64,000 nucleotides of DNA from Elmis aenea. Taxonomy: Eukaryota; Arthropoda; Insecta; Coleoptera; Elmidae. Position 1 is the first letter of the stretch. Every line of letters starts with the position of its first letter. The stretch is from the NCBI GenBank assembly GCA_947652605.1, contig OX393579.1, positions 4,588,001-4,652,000 on the forward strand, given 5' to 3'. A program made the position numbers and the translations under genes. Below are positions 23,316-33,522 of this stretch, one piece after another. The notes under the pieces are model-generated. The model saw only the letters and a list, made by a program, of their open reading frames with translations, searched no databases and was not told the origin of the DNA.

Positions 23316-25157
23316 ACAAATACAACACCCTGTATATTTTTACGTTTTCTTGTAGAAAATTAAATTGCCTACAAAAAACATTCAGCACGTCCTATACCTA
23401 AAAACGATATTCTCAAGTAATTTTTATTTTTAAACTTTTTCGAAAAAATAAATGTTTAACACAAATTATTTTAAATTATTTTTTTGCATTGGTATTTGAC
23501 TAGATACGAAAAAACTTTAAATACAAAAGTTGTTTGCCATCACGAACTGCATAACCCTGCATACTTTTGAAATATACAGAGTGTTCCTTTTTTGAGAACC
23601 AACATGCAAGTTTGTTATTTTAAATACAACAACCTGTGTATTTTTACGTTTTCTTGTAGAAAATTTAATTGCCTACAAAAAACATTTAGAATGTCCTATA
23701 CCTAAAATCAATATTTCTTGAGTAATTTCAATTTTTAAACTTTTTCGAAAAAATGAAGGTTTAACACAAATTATTTTTTGCATCGTTATTTGACTAGATA
23801 TGAAAAAACTTTAAATACAAAAGTTGTTTGCCATCTTGAACTGCATAACCCTGCATACTTTTTAAATAGACAGTGTTCCATTTTCGAGAACCAACATGCA
23901 TGGTTGTTATTTTAAATACAACACCCTGTATATTTTTACGTTTTCTTGTAGAAAATTTAATTGCCTACAAAAAACATTTAGCATGTCCTATACCTAAAAG
24001 CAATATTTTTTGAGTAATTTCAGTTTTAATAGTTTATTTTTATAAATGGTGGAGGTGCCGGGTATTTTAAGGTGGCAATACAAATCAATTAATATCTCTG
24101 TTCTAAGACAAGCTACGAAAAAACTTTAAATACAAAAGTTGTTTGCCATCACCAACCGCATAACCCTGCATAATTTTTAAATATACAGAGTGTTCCGTTT
24201 TCGAGAACCAACATGCACGTTTGTTATTTTAAATACAACACCCTGTATATTTTTACGTTTTCTTGTAGAAAATTTAATTGCCTACAAAAAACATTCAGCA
24301 CGTCCTATACCTAAAAACGATATTCTCAAGTAATTTTTATTTTTAAACTTTTTCGAAAAAATAAATGTTTAACACAAATTATTTTTTTGCATTGGTATTT
24401 GACTAGATACGAAAAAACTTTAAATACAAAAGTTGTTTGCCATCACGAACTGCATAACCCTGCATACTTTTGAAATATACAGAGTGTTCCTTTTTTGAGA
24501 ACCAACATGCAAGTTTGTTATTTTAAATACAACAACCTGTGTATTTTTACGTTTTCTTGTAGAAAATTTAATTGCCTACAAAAAACATTTAGAATGTCCT
24601 ATACCTAAAATCAATATTTCTTGAGTAATTTCAATTTTTAAACTTTTTCGAAAAAATAAAGGTTTAACACAAATTATTTTTTGCATCGTTATTTGACTAG
24701 ATATGAAAAAACTTTAAATACAAAAGTTGTTTGCCATCTTGAACTGCATAACCCTGCATACTTTTTAAATAGACAGTGTTCCATTTTCGAGAACCAACAT
24801 GCATGTTTGTTATTTTAAATACAACACCCTGTATATTTTTACGTTTTCTTGTAGAAAATTTAATTGCCTACAAAAACTATTAAGCTCGTCCTATACCTTA
24901 AAACGATATTTCTCAAGTAATTTTTATTTTTAAACTTTTTGGAAAAAATAAATGTTTAACATAAATAATTTTTTTGCATCGTTATTTGATTAGATACGAA
25001 AAAAGTTTAAATACAAAAGTTGTTTGGCATTACGAACTGCATAACCCCGCATACCTTTTAAATATACAGAGTGTTCCGTTTTCAAGAACCAACATGCAAG
25101 TTTGTTATATTAAATACAACACCCTGTATATTTTTACGTTTTCTTGTAGAAAATTAC
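23316..25157 (+). repeat. Tandem array of ~292-317 bp units (six full copies plus a partial)
   Basis: The word TACAAC(A/A)CCCTGTATATTTTT marks the units at 23321, 23625, 23917, 24234, 24528, 24820 and 25115, giving spacings of 304, 292, 317, 294, 292 and 295. Each unit also holds TTTTCTTGTAGAAAATTTAA, GTCCTATACCTAAAA, AAAGTTGTTTGCCAT, GCATAACCCTGCATA and GTGTTCC...GAGAACCAACATG. Units 1 and 2 are almost identical to units 4 and 5, so a three-unit block of about 913 bp was itself duplicated. Unit 3 carries a private ~100-bp replacement (about 24030-24115). The CACCCTGTATA word links the unit to the foldback transposons nearby. Confidence 0.85.
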
Positions 25158-25224
25158 ACTTAATCTAAATTAATGGTAGGTAGTTAATTGTGATATTGTT
25201 ATTAAGAAAACAATATTGTTGCAG

Positions 25225-25329
25225 ATACTTTGATGCAAATTAGGAAATGGCAACAGGAAATCATACCGCATTCGCCTTGTAAAAAAGCAGCAGGAAGCCT
25301 TCGCTGTCTTGCGGAAAAACAACAAGAGG
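25225..25329 (+). other. Exon-like island 1 (hypothetical)
   Basis: A 105-bp segment lies between a good acceptor (TTGTTGCAG) and a good donor (GTAAGTG). It is less AT-rich than its surroundings and has one open frame, reading TLMQIRKWQQEIIPHSPCKK and on to AEKQQEG. No family was recognised. Joined to island 2 in that frame, it stops after 15 codons. It could be part of a small or non-coding transcript, or coincidence. Confidence 0.25.
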
Positions 25330-27569
25330 GTAAGTGAAAAACTTGAGAACTTCATGTTAAATTGTCATTTATTAAGATACCACTTGTTTTCACTTATTTT
25401 TGCTCTTTCAGAAATGCAATACCCAGTTTCATTTATTTAAATAAAAAAAATATTTTTGTATAGATTTATTCTTCTGTTATTTGTTTCTTTTTTTTTTAAG
25501 AACATATATAATTGCACTAAGCACACAGTTAGATTATCTAAAAATGTCAGTTTGTTGCTTTTTGCAACAGGTCATAGTGACAAGTGACATCGTGATAAAT
25601 AAATAATTAATAAATTGGAATATCTTTGTTTTTTTTTTACATTAAATAAAAGAAAAATACTGATATTCAGGTTAATCTATCACATTTAAATTAATTTATT
25701 AAAAAAACAAATTAGCTTAATTTCAGAAAAAGATATTATACAATTTGGATAATCATTTCAACAATATACATAACTCAGTAAAAATAAATTTTAGATTAAA
25801 AAACAATACAATTGCTAGCTTGGTGGTATTAAAATTAATTTGGATAATTTTCATTTCATATTTCTCTTACTTGTATGTTAATTGTTCTTTACTTGTATTA
25901 TTTACTTGAATTTTTTTTTGCAAGAGTAGTTTCCTTCAATGATTTAAGATTATAGAGTTTTCAGTATTATTAAATATTTTTATTTTATTTTATTATTATT
26001 AAATAATGTTTTTGAATAAAATCTTTTGAGTAAAAGCGTTTTAAAAGCAATATGATGTTTGTTTTTGATCAAATTGATTTGTATAAACCTTAAAATATAA
26101 AAATAAGACAGTTTTAATGATTTATAATAGTTTTTTCATTCGATGTTGCTCAAAAAACCACAAAAAAAATTATTTTTCACAATTTAAACCACAACAAGAT
26201 TATTCATTGTAATTATTTGCACACTTAGCAATTCTAAACACAATAACACACATTTGCAGTTGATTTATTACACTTTCCATGTGAGCGACACTCGTCACGT
26301 CGATAAAAATAACAAAAATGTTAATTTTTCAACAATTTAACAAGCATAATCACTATAAAATTATCTAACAATTGTATTGACTTCATTTAAGATACATTTC
26401 AACGTCATTTATCTGATAAAAATGAGTTTTTCATGTTCGTGCCAGGAGTAAATCGGCAGAAGGCTGCGGAGACACCTAAACTGAATATTTCATACCCATA
26501 TAAAACATATCCTGATTTATTTTGATCAATAGAAACAAATAATAACGAGATTAATTGTTTTCACATCATAAATGTGCAAAATGTTGCCTAAATATTTTGC
26601 TATACTAATAAAACAAGAATTGAATTTAACGTCAATTTTCATATTTCGACAGCCCTGGTAATAAAAACACTTAAAAATGTTGAATTATAATATAACATTG
26701 TGTGTTAATGCTAAATGAATATTTTTAACTTATTTAATGAGTACATTTATGCACAGATATGAAAAACTAACAGTTATTTTTTTTAGCACTCGTAGCTTTG
26801 TCACCGATCATGGTAATTTTAGATTTTTACTAAAATTTCATAAGAATATCACAAATTTGTGCCATTGAATTAAAAAGCAACATTTTTTAATAGTATTTCA
26901 ATACAAATAAAGTGTACCAAAAGACTTTAGGACTTATTATCACAAAAAAATCAAAATCTTTGACAGTTCGATTGTAATTGAGGTTATAAAATAGGGGTGT
27001 TAATTTATTCTGTAACATTGTACGATTAGCGTTGTATTTACTGTTAATTGTACATCCCTAGTTTCAACTGTTATGACGTATTGTAGTAGTTTTATGAATG
27101 AACCCGGTCATTGACCCTACTACGTTTACTACTGTCCCTTTAAATCGTGTTTATGAATGAACTTTCAGAGTAGGTGCGATTTAAAGCGTTTTCTAGGCAA
27201 AATTATGTTTGTTATTGGTAAAATTGAGTTGTATAATGATTGTTCGTATGTGTTAATCTTTAAAATATGAAAAATGATAAGTATTATGGCTTTTTATTAA
27301 TTTAAATTTGCTTAATTAAACATGTAACTCGTAAAAAAAATTGTTTTACATTAAAAACCTATTTAAAAATTTACTTTTACTTGTTAGATATAAGGAACTT
27401 GTAATATTGGTGCAATTAAAATTTTCTTGACTAAGATATTGTCAGATATTCCAAAAAAAGTTTATTATGTACTTTAAGGTTTTTTATTTCTTTAAAAGTG
27501 CAACTGCTCTGTACAGCATATTTTAAAACTCTTTTTATTTTGTGTGATCATCACGTTTTCTTGTTTCAG
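25330..27569. other. AT-rich spacer
   Basis: About 2.2 kb of very AT-rich DNA with no recognisable gene or transposon. If the exon-like islands on either side are real, this is an intron. Confidence 0.4.
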
Positions 27570-27639
27570 ATTTCCAGTCAACAGCAACTGGACATTCCTT
27601 ACGCATGGAGTAAGAGGTGTTCTCGGAGATATGCTTACG
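27570..27639 (+). other. Exon-like island 2 (hypothetical)
   Basis: A 70-bp segment follows TTCTTGTTTCAG and ends at the donor GTAATT. Two frames are open: one reads SSQQQLDIPYAWSKRCSRRY, and joined to island 3 it would continue ESPLKPGTTGDGYTQL and stop. No family recognised. Confidence 0.25.
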
Positions 27640-27982
27640 GTAATTATTTTTTTTATTAGTATTGTCTGTATTTGTTGGTAACTTATTAGCAATTCTTTAA
27701 ATAATTAAAAGTTAATTAAACCACCAACAACTTTTGAGACTATATTTAATTTATTATAATTCTTTTGTGTTATCTAAATGATTCCCTTAATAGGTATAAG
27801 TACACGTAATATTTTGAGGTGGTAATTTTTGAACTTTTGCAACTTCAACTAGTTTTTTTTTTAAGTAGCATGCATAGATTTTTTTTAAATAATTTTATTA
27901 GACGTTTGGAGACCTTTTTAATACATTTTAATATTCTTTACGTTTATTCTTCTTATGCCTCATGTTTTTATGATTGTTTCAG

Positions 27983-28057
27983 AATCTCCATTGAAGCCAG
28001 GAACCACAGGAGATGGTTATACACAACTTTGAAGATCGCAGCTGCAGGAGATCCATG
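27983..28057 (+). other. Exon-like island 3 (hypothetical), duplicated at 28401
   Basis: The segment follows TTTTTATGATTGTTTCAG and begins AATCTCCATTGAAGCCAGGA. The same acceptor and the same first ~20 bases, with one base missing, recur at 28383-28425. It ends at a possible donor GTAAAT. A local duplication of an acceptor plus exon start is therefore visible. Whether it is transcribed cannot be told. Confidence 0.25.
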
Positions 28058-28400
28058 GTAAATGCTTTTTAATTATTTAGTAAAGTCTACCTCGCTTAAT
28101 GTCAAAAGCTGCTTACTCGATGCAACTTTAACATAAAGCAGGACTTGTCGCCTTGCTTGATTATGAGTGTATAATAATCTAGACCAGTGGTCTCCAAAAG
28201 TTGGTTGTGCGTGAGTCAATTTCTGGAGTGCGCAGAGATATTTTATAAATAATAGATTAAAATTTCTGTTTATTCTTGGTTGCGTGTTGATTCTGCCATT
28301 AACGTAAGGGTGCACGACCAAAAAAGTTTGGAGACTGCTGATCTAGACTAGTATAACATAATTTATTGTAATGTAAATTTATTTTTTATGATTGTTTCAG

Positions 28401-28645
28401 AATCTCCATTGAGCCAGGAAACTGGATACCTAGCAGGCACAACTGGACACCTAGCAGGCACAACTGGACACCTAGCAGGCACAACTGGACACCTAGCAGG
28501 CACAACTGGACACCCACCTAGCAGGCACAACTGGACACCTAGCAGGCACAACTGGACACCTAGCAGGCACAACTGGACACCTAGCAGGCACAACTGGACA
28601 CCTAGCAGGCACAACTGGACACCTAGCAGGAAACTGGATTCCTAG
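28401..28645 (+). repeat. 21-bp minisatellite in a possible exon
   Basis: The unit GCACAACTGGACACCTAGCAG repeats about ten times from about 28437 to 28630. A single 4-base insertion (CACCCACC instead of CACC, near 28512) splits the array in two. Because the unit is 21 bp, each frame stays open: an open plus-strand frame from 28388 (ESPLSQETGY...) gives four repeats of LAGTTGH, then after the insertion shifts to PSRHNWT repeats. The minus strand is open too (CLLGVQL repeats), so openness alone is no proof of coding. Confidence 0.85.
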
Positions 28646-28860
28646 GAGACGGGCACCTTGTAATATAATTAGTGTACATGTCCCCTTGCTTGAATTGCAG
28701 CTCTTAGCTGTACCTCAAGGGGGGGGATAATTTAGTAGTTAGTAACTAAATCTAATGTAATAAAAGTGTATTTATTAATGTAACGCAAAAACTTTTATTT
28801 ATACCAATAAATTCGTTTTCAACAAAAAATTTCTTTTCTTTACCCTAAAAAAATCCATTT
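28646..28860. other. Flank of minisatellite
   Basis: AATAAA-like words near 28758 (TAATAAAAGTG) and 28806 (CAATAAATTC) could end a transcript. A G-run (GGGGGGG) lies near 28721. Confidence 0.3.
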
Positions 28861-28864
28861 TTAC

Positions 28865-29280
28865 TCAAAAAAACGTCTAAAAAACGTCAAAAAAATGTTA
28901 AAAAAAACGTCAAAAAAAAACGTCAAAAAAAACGTCAAAAAAAAACCATTTTTGCAAAAATTTTGACGAAAAAAATTCAGATTTTTGGCCAAAAAAACAC
29001 TTGTTTTGGAAAAAAAGTGGAAATTTGGGTTCCGGTTTTGGCGAAAATTTTGTTTTCGGTAAAACTTTGATTTCGGTTTTGGGAAAAAAATTTGATTTCA
29101 GTTTTGTTGGAAAATTTTGATTCGTTTTGCGGGAAATTTTGATTTCGGTTTTGGGAAACAATTGTGATTTCAGTTTTATTAAAAAATTTTGATTCATTTT
29201 GGCAAAAATTGATTTCGATATTGGGGAAAATTTTGATTTCGGTTTTGGCAAAAATTCGGTGCTTTTCACAAAAATTAACA
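28865..29280. repeat. Low-complexity repeats: (ACGTCAAAAAAA)n then a degenerate ~27-bp unit
   Basis: From 28870 to 28945 the word ACGTCAAAAAA recurs about six times with varying A-runs. From about 29000 to 29270 variants of TTTTGATTTCGGTTTTGGGA recur about ten times. The minus strand is open for 123 codons through this stretch (KxKxxFxPKTEIK-like repeats), which follows from the lack of stops in the repeat. No gene is inferred. Confidence 0.75.
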
Positions 29281-29289
29281 TTTTGCTTT

Positions 29290-30737
29290 ATTATATATTT
29301 ATTTTCTATTTTTACATGTAAAATAACTCATTAATATCTACAAATGTACAAATGCATTTCTTATTTTACACACACTACGTTTATCCGATCGGTCTGCAAC
29401 TCTCTCTTGGAACCTGCTTGTTATCGTTGTTGTTCTGTAACAAAAAATTGATTTAGGAAATTTAAGAAAAAACCATGAGTCTACAAAAAGGTTCCATTTG
29501 GAGCCACAAAGTTCTTTTGTGCCACCGGTACACACAGAACAATAGCCTTGACAATATTATCAATATTATGTAATCTAGATTAATACATTACTTACATATT
29601 GTCAGTGGGTTGATGTATAATTTGGGTTACATATTACACTGATATGTAAATCTAGGTTACAATTATAACCGCTCGCTTAGGCTGATACCAGGAAAAATCA
29701 GAAACTATCTTTAAACAGTACATTCATACGGGTCCAAGAAAGAATACACTCGCTCACTGAAGAAAGACTACATCCACACACACAAATCACGTTATGTATG
29801 GCATTTTTACAAGAAATAGTTTGGAAAAAAAAAAGATTATTCACTCAAGTTTATTTATTATATTTTAATAAACGAATTACTTTAATAATCCAACAATTTA
29901 AGATGCAATCAGCCAATACATTCAAGTTAACTTACATTATATAGTTTTCTCCAAAAAGGCCCCATGGCTCCTGCTGTCACTCTCCAATTTTGATCAAAAT
30001 CTGCAACTAATGTTTTCTAATAAAATAATAAATAAATCACAATTGGCATTGCCTATCGTTAACTTAGAAAGTAATTGGTGTACCATTTTAAAGAGTTCAT
30101 CAATAGGGCCAATTTTGAATTAGCATAATGTAATGTAATTTAAAAGTTTCACTGACCAATTAGTTACATAATTTTTTTCTATGAAATGTTTATTCGTTTA
30201 AAAAATGTAAACTGTTTGTGAGCTACACTTTCATTCAACATTTATAGTTAATAATCGTACCTTTCGTACCAGTTAAAATTAATAATTTATTTTACCCTGC
30301 TATAATCTATTTGGCATGTGCCGCCTCGTTTATTCACGACCAATACTAAATATCTGTAAGTTGGGCTGCCTACATCTAGGCAGTATATTTTATATTTAAA
30401 CTTAAAATAGTGCATTCATACTTGAAAACTTGTTAATAATTCTCAACTTAATTGTTTAAGCTAATAGAAAATATTTATAAACACGTTTTATTATTGTAAA
30501 GCAATTAATATAAAATATTATTTCTCAAATAAATAACTCACCTCTCATTTTGGCCTCTGAACACTTTGTATTTGTTTTTAAGTGACTCGCTTGATACTAT
30601 TAATTGAAAGTGGATCACTATTGTCACTGTTGTTGCAGAAACTGCCGCCCAAGTTTTATTGCTGCTGGACTCATCCTTCTTTGAAATCTGCAGTATTCTG
30701 CCTCTGTCTGTAGTTGTTTTTGGTGAATCCATCCTTA
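29290..30737 (-). other. Possible spliced transcript on the minus strand (hypothetical)
   Basis: Three exon-like islands are seen on the minus strand. The first, 30732 to about 30547, opens MDSPKTTTDRGRILQISKKD and ends at a strong donor (AG/GTGAGT). The second, about 30016-29936, follows TTATTTTATTAG and ends at GTAAGT; its only open frame reads KTLVADFDQNWRVTAGAMG, then PFWRKLYN. The third starts about 29445 after TTTTTTGTTACAG and reads NNNDNKQVPRESCRPIG-stop. The junction between islands 1 and 2 is out of phase with the open frame, so a simple coding model fails. No family was recognised. Confidence 0.2.
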
Positions 30738-30751
30738 AAAAAATATTTATA

Positions 30752-32230
30752 CAGGGTTATTCAAATTCGAGGCCCACCATGGGGATCTCGCTTATTATAA
30801 TAGCTAGAGTATAGGTTTAAATTTGGCAAAGTTGCTAAATTTGATACTTATTGATAATCCAAAGAGAAATTGGGAATATCTCAAACGGTATCCGAGAAAA
30901 TTAGGAAAACTGGAAAATGCGTTTTTTGAAAATCGTCTATAACTCCTTTGGAATTTGAAATATTTTAAATGTGTAAAGACATTGCCCTAGCAACTTTTCA
31001 AGCCGAATCGAATGGTGGTCACAAATTTTTGCTAGATCGATTCGTTTTTGTTTTATGACAACCAACTTTGTTTTTTCTTATGGGCGCAATTTTTGTTATT
31101 TACATAATCAATTAGCATTAATTTTTCTGAATCCATTGAGATATTACACATGGTATTTTACTTCTACATTCATTGTCAAATTTGAAAAAATACGTTTTAA
31201 ACAATAACAACTATAAATCAGGTAGGTCGGTCATTGTAGTTTATGTTGTTTCCATGACTACCAATCAACAAACTAAAAGTCTGTTACTTGTCACATTAAT
31301 AAATTCGTAAAAATTAATTTTAATAACGAAGAAAAATGCGATATGCTCCGAATTTTTTATACTGTTCTTTTAAGTTTTGTTATACTTTATCACATGCTTT
31401 ATACAAATTTACTTGAGTTTCTGTTAAATATAGAAAAATAGTGTTTTTTCCAGATATGTTTGTTATAAAAATGTTTTTTTTAATTGTTATCTGAAACCTT
31501 TCTGCCATATTTTTCTCTAATTTTGGCAAAAGCCTCATATTTCCCTATGTTTCTGTCCAACGAACAAAAATATGTGTGCAAGGTTTGTCTTCTATCTGGA
31601 TATGTTTCTGCATATCGTTGACAGTGTAGATAAAGTTCCTATTCAATGAATAAAAAATTAAAGTTCATTTTTACGAATTTATTAATGTGACAAGTAACAG
31701 ACTTTTAGATTGTTGATTGGTAGTCATGGAAACAACATAAACTACAATGACCGACCTACCTGATTTATAGTTGTTATTGTTTAAAACGTATTTTTTCAAA
31801 TTTGACAATTAATGTAGAAGTAAAATACCATGTGTAATATCTCAATGGATTCAGAAAAATTAATGCTAATTGATTATGTAAATAGCAAAAATTGCGTCCA
31901 TAAGAAAAAACAAAGTTGGTTGTCATAAAACCAAAACGAATCGATCTAGCAAAAATTTGTGACCACCATTCGATTCGGCTTGAAAAGTTGCTTGGGCAAT
32001 GTCTTTACACATTTAAAATATTTCAAATTCCAAAGGAGTTATAGACAATTTTCAAAAATTGTAGTTTCCGGTTTTTCCTAATTTTCTCGAATAACGTTTG
32101 AGATATTCCCAATTTCTCTTTGGATTATCAATGAGCATCAAATTTAGCAACTTTGCCAAATTTAAACCTATACTCTAGCTATTATAATAAGCGAGATCCC
32201 CATGGTGGGCCTCGAATTTGAATAACCCTG
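30752..32230. mobile_element. Foldback element, CAGGGTG family, copy 3, with transposase remnant
   Basis: The ends CAGGGTTATTCAAATTCGAG and its complement lie between TA dinucleotides (30750-30751, 32231-32232). The arms are about 580 bp and match each other closely, including AGGCCCACCATGGGGATCTC, which is private to this copy. They also match the copies at 3713 and 18458. The centre (about 31380-31670) reads on the minus strand AETYPDRRQTLHTYFCSLDR and continues NIGKYEAFAKIREKYG, a DUF4817 remnant. Non-autonomous. Confidence 0.8.
31495..31612 (-). pseudogene. DUF4817 (transposase N-terminal) remnant
   Basis: The minus-strand frame holds YPDRRQTLHTYF, LDRNIGKYEAFAK and REKYGRK. This fits the DUF4817 pattern better than the copy at 19189-19377 because the YPDRR motif is intact. 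The start region (MNFN) lies near 31668 but the sequence between start and this block is deleted. The remnant shows which transposase family gave rise to the foldback elements. Confidence 0.65.
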
Positions 32231-32232
32231 TA

Positions 32233-32600
32233 TATGTAATACAAATAGGTGCGAATTGTCTTTATTTTTGGGTAGGATCAAGTTGCATTTTGTTCGCTAT
32301 TTAAAGAAAACTTGACATGTACAGTCTTTAGTTGTGAGTGCAAATGTTACTAAACAATTGTGCAAAATGCAATTTTGTAGTATACCCAATATTAACAATG
32401 ACACATTTAATGGTCAATAAAAAAAATCGACTTTAAAAATTATTTACACACTAAATAACAATTAACTAGGTAATTATTATTACGTTGTCTTCAAATAAAA
32501 TTTAACAAATTAATTCAAAAAAACATTGATCTTATGTACATGAAACCGTCTACAGTTTTTAAAGAGAATTTAATTTGGCTTCTAAAGAATTAAAAATATA
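32233..32600. other. Non-coding spacer
   Basis: Nothing recognised. Confidence 0.4.
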
Positions 32601-32781
32601 CAGGGTGTTATATTTAAAGTAAAAAAGCTACACATCAGTGCGTTGAAACCAACACTGTACAGCTAAGAATAATTTTATATTAAGTATCCTATGATCTCCA
32701 ACAAATTGTGTCCGAAAAGTTGTTTTCTATTTTAAATAATAAAGCAGCTATTACAGAAATACGCACTACATGGACACCCTG
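32601..32781. mobile_element. Small MITE with CAGGGTGT ends
   Basis: CAGGGTGT at 32601 and ACACCCTG ending at 32781 are short inverted termini, each flanked by TA (inside TATA). The 181-bp interior has no coding potential. The ends resemble the larger foldback elements, but the interior is different. Confidence 0.5.
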
Positions 32782-33480
32782 TATAACGTTTAAGCGACTT
32801 TACCATTAAAACTGGCTTAAAATGAATAACAAGAACTATCTAGCATTACATTAAAATTGGTCACCCACTACTTTAAACTCATAACTAATGCAACCTTACC
32901 TTTGCATTATATTATTTTCTGTGCTTAAATCCTGTTCTGCAAAAATTTATACAAGAGATTTCACATTCATTGCTTCTCCATGCCCTTATCTTGCAACTGG
33001 ACGTTTTCCCACTATTTTTCCCTCTTTCACACTTTTGGAAGGCGACCTAAAAATGAAAAAATCATTACACATTTGTAAGTTGTATAAAATTACATTTTAA
33101 AAACTGTAACATAGCAATGAGTACATTGTTTTTTGATTCTTGTTGTTGTCTCTTAACATGATAGGCTTTAGCCGATTTTTAAAAGTAGTTATACAGATAA
33201 ATTTTGACTAGCAAGGCGTTTCAGGACTTACTGAAGCCGGCTAGAATAATTTTTAGGGCAATATTCAATCACTTAACAGTTAAGAGTTTAATGAAAAACG
33301 GAAAAAGTGCAAAGATTTTGGACAGTCCTTCAGTTCTTACACTTTACATGTATTAATTACTCCATAACAAAAACAATTTTTAAAAAATGTAACGACAATG
33401 TCGCCTATTAAAACTATGTTTGTTTATGTTTCATTAACTAGCAAGCCTATAACAGATAGCATATCTCCTTTGCCATTAAT
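32782..33480. other. Upstream region of the first UGT gene
   Basis: No clear gene. A 70-codon frame at 32888-33100 begins with a hydrophobic stretch (MQPYLCIILFSVLKSCSAK) but has no UGT or other family features after it. Confidence 0.35.
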
Positions 33481-33482
33481 TT

Positions 33483-33519
33483 TACTATACTCGGGATAGT
33501 CGGTAAAAACTTTCAGTGA
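33483..33519 (+). promoter_or_regulatory. Possible core promoter of UGT gene 1 (TATA-like box and TCAGT initiator)
   Basis: TACTATA (33483-33489) lies about 30 bp before TTCAGTG (33512-33518), which matches the arthropod TCAGT initiator with A+1 at 33515. If used, the first ATG (33523) would be only eight bases from the cap, favouring initiation at the second ATG (33541). Inferred from spacing alone. Confidence 0.35.
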
Positions 33520-33522
33520 CCC

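Noticed and set aside
23316..25157. CRISPR-like array
   Set aside because: The spacing is regular, but the whole ~300-bp unit is repeated, with no short repeats separated by unique spacers; the genome is eukaryotic.
28363..28614. CLLGVQL-repeat frame on the minus strand
   Set aside because: The 21-bp unit leaves several frames open on both strands; nothing favours this one.
28910..29281. 123-codon minus-strand frame rich in Lys, Phe and Pro
   Set aside because: It lies entirely in a low-complexity repeat that happens to lack stops in that frame.
32888..33100. 70-codon frame with a signal-peptide-like start upstream of UGT gene 1
   Set aside because: No UGT-like sequence follows and there is no donor in a suitable place; hydrophobic starts are common by chance in T-rich DNA.
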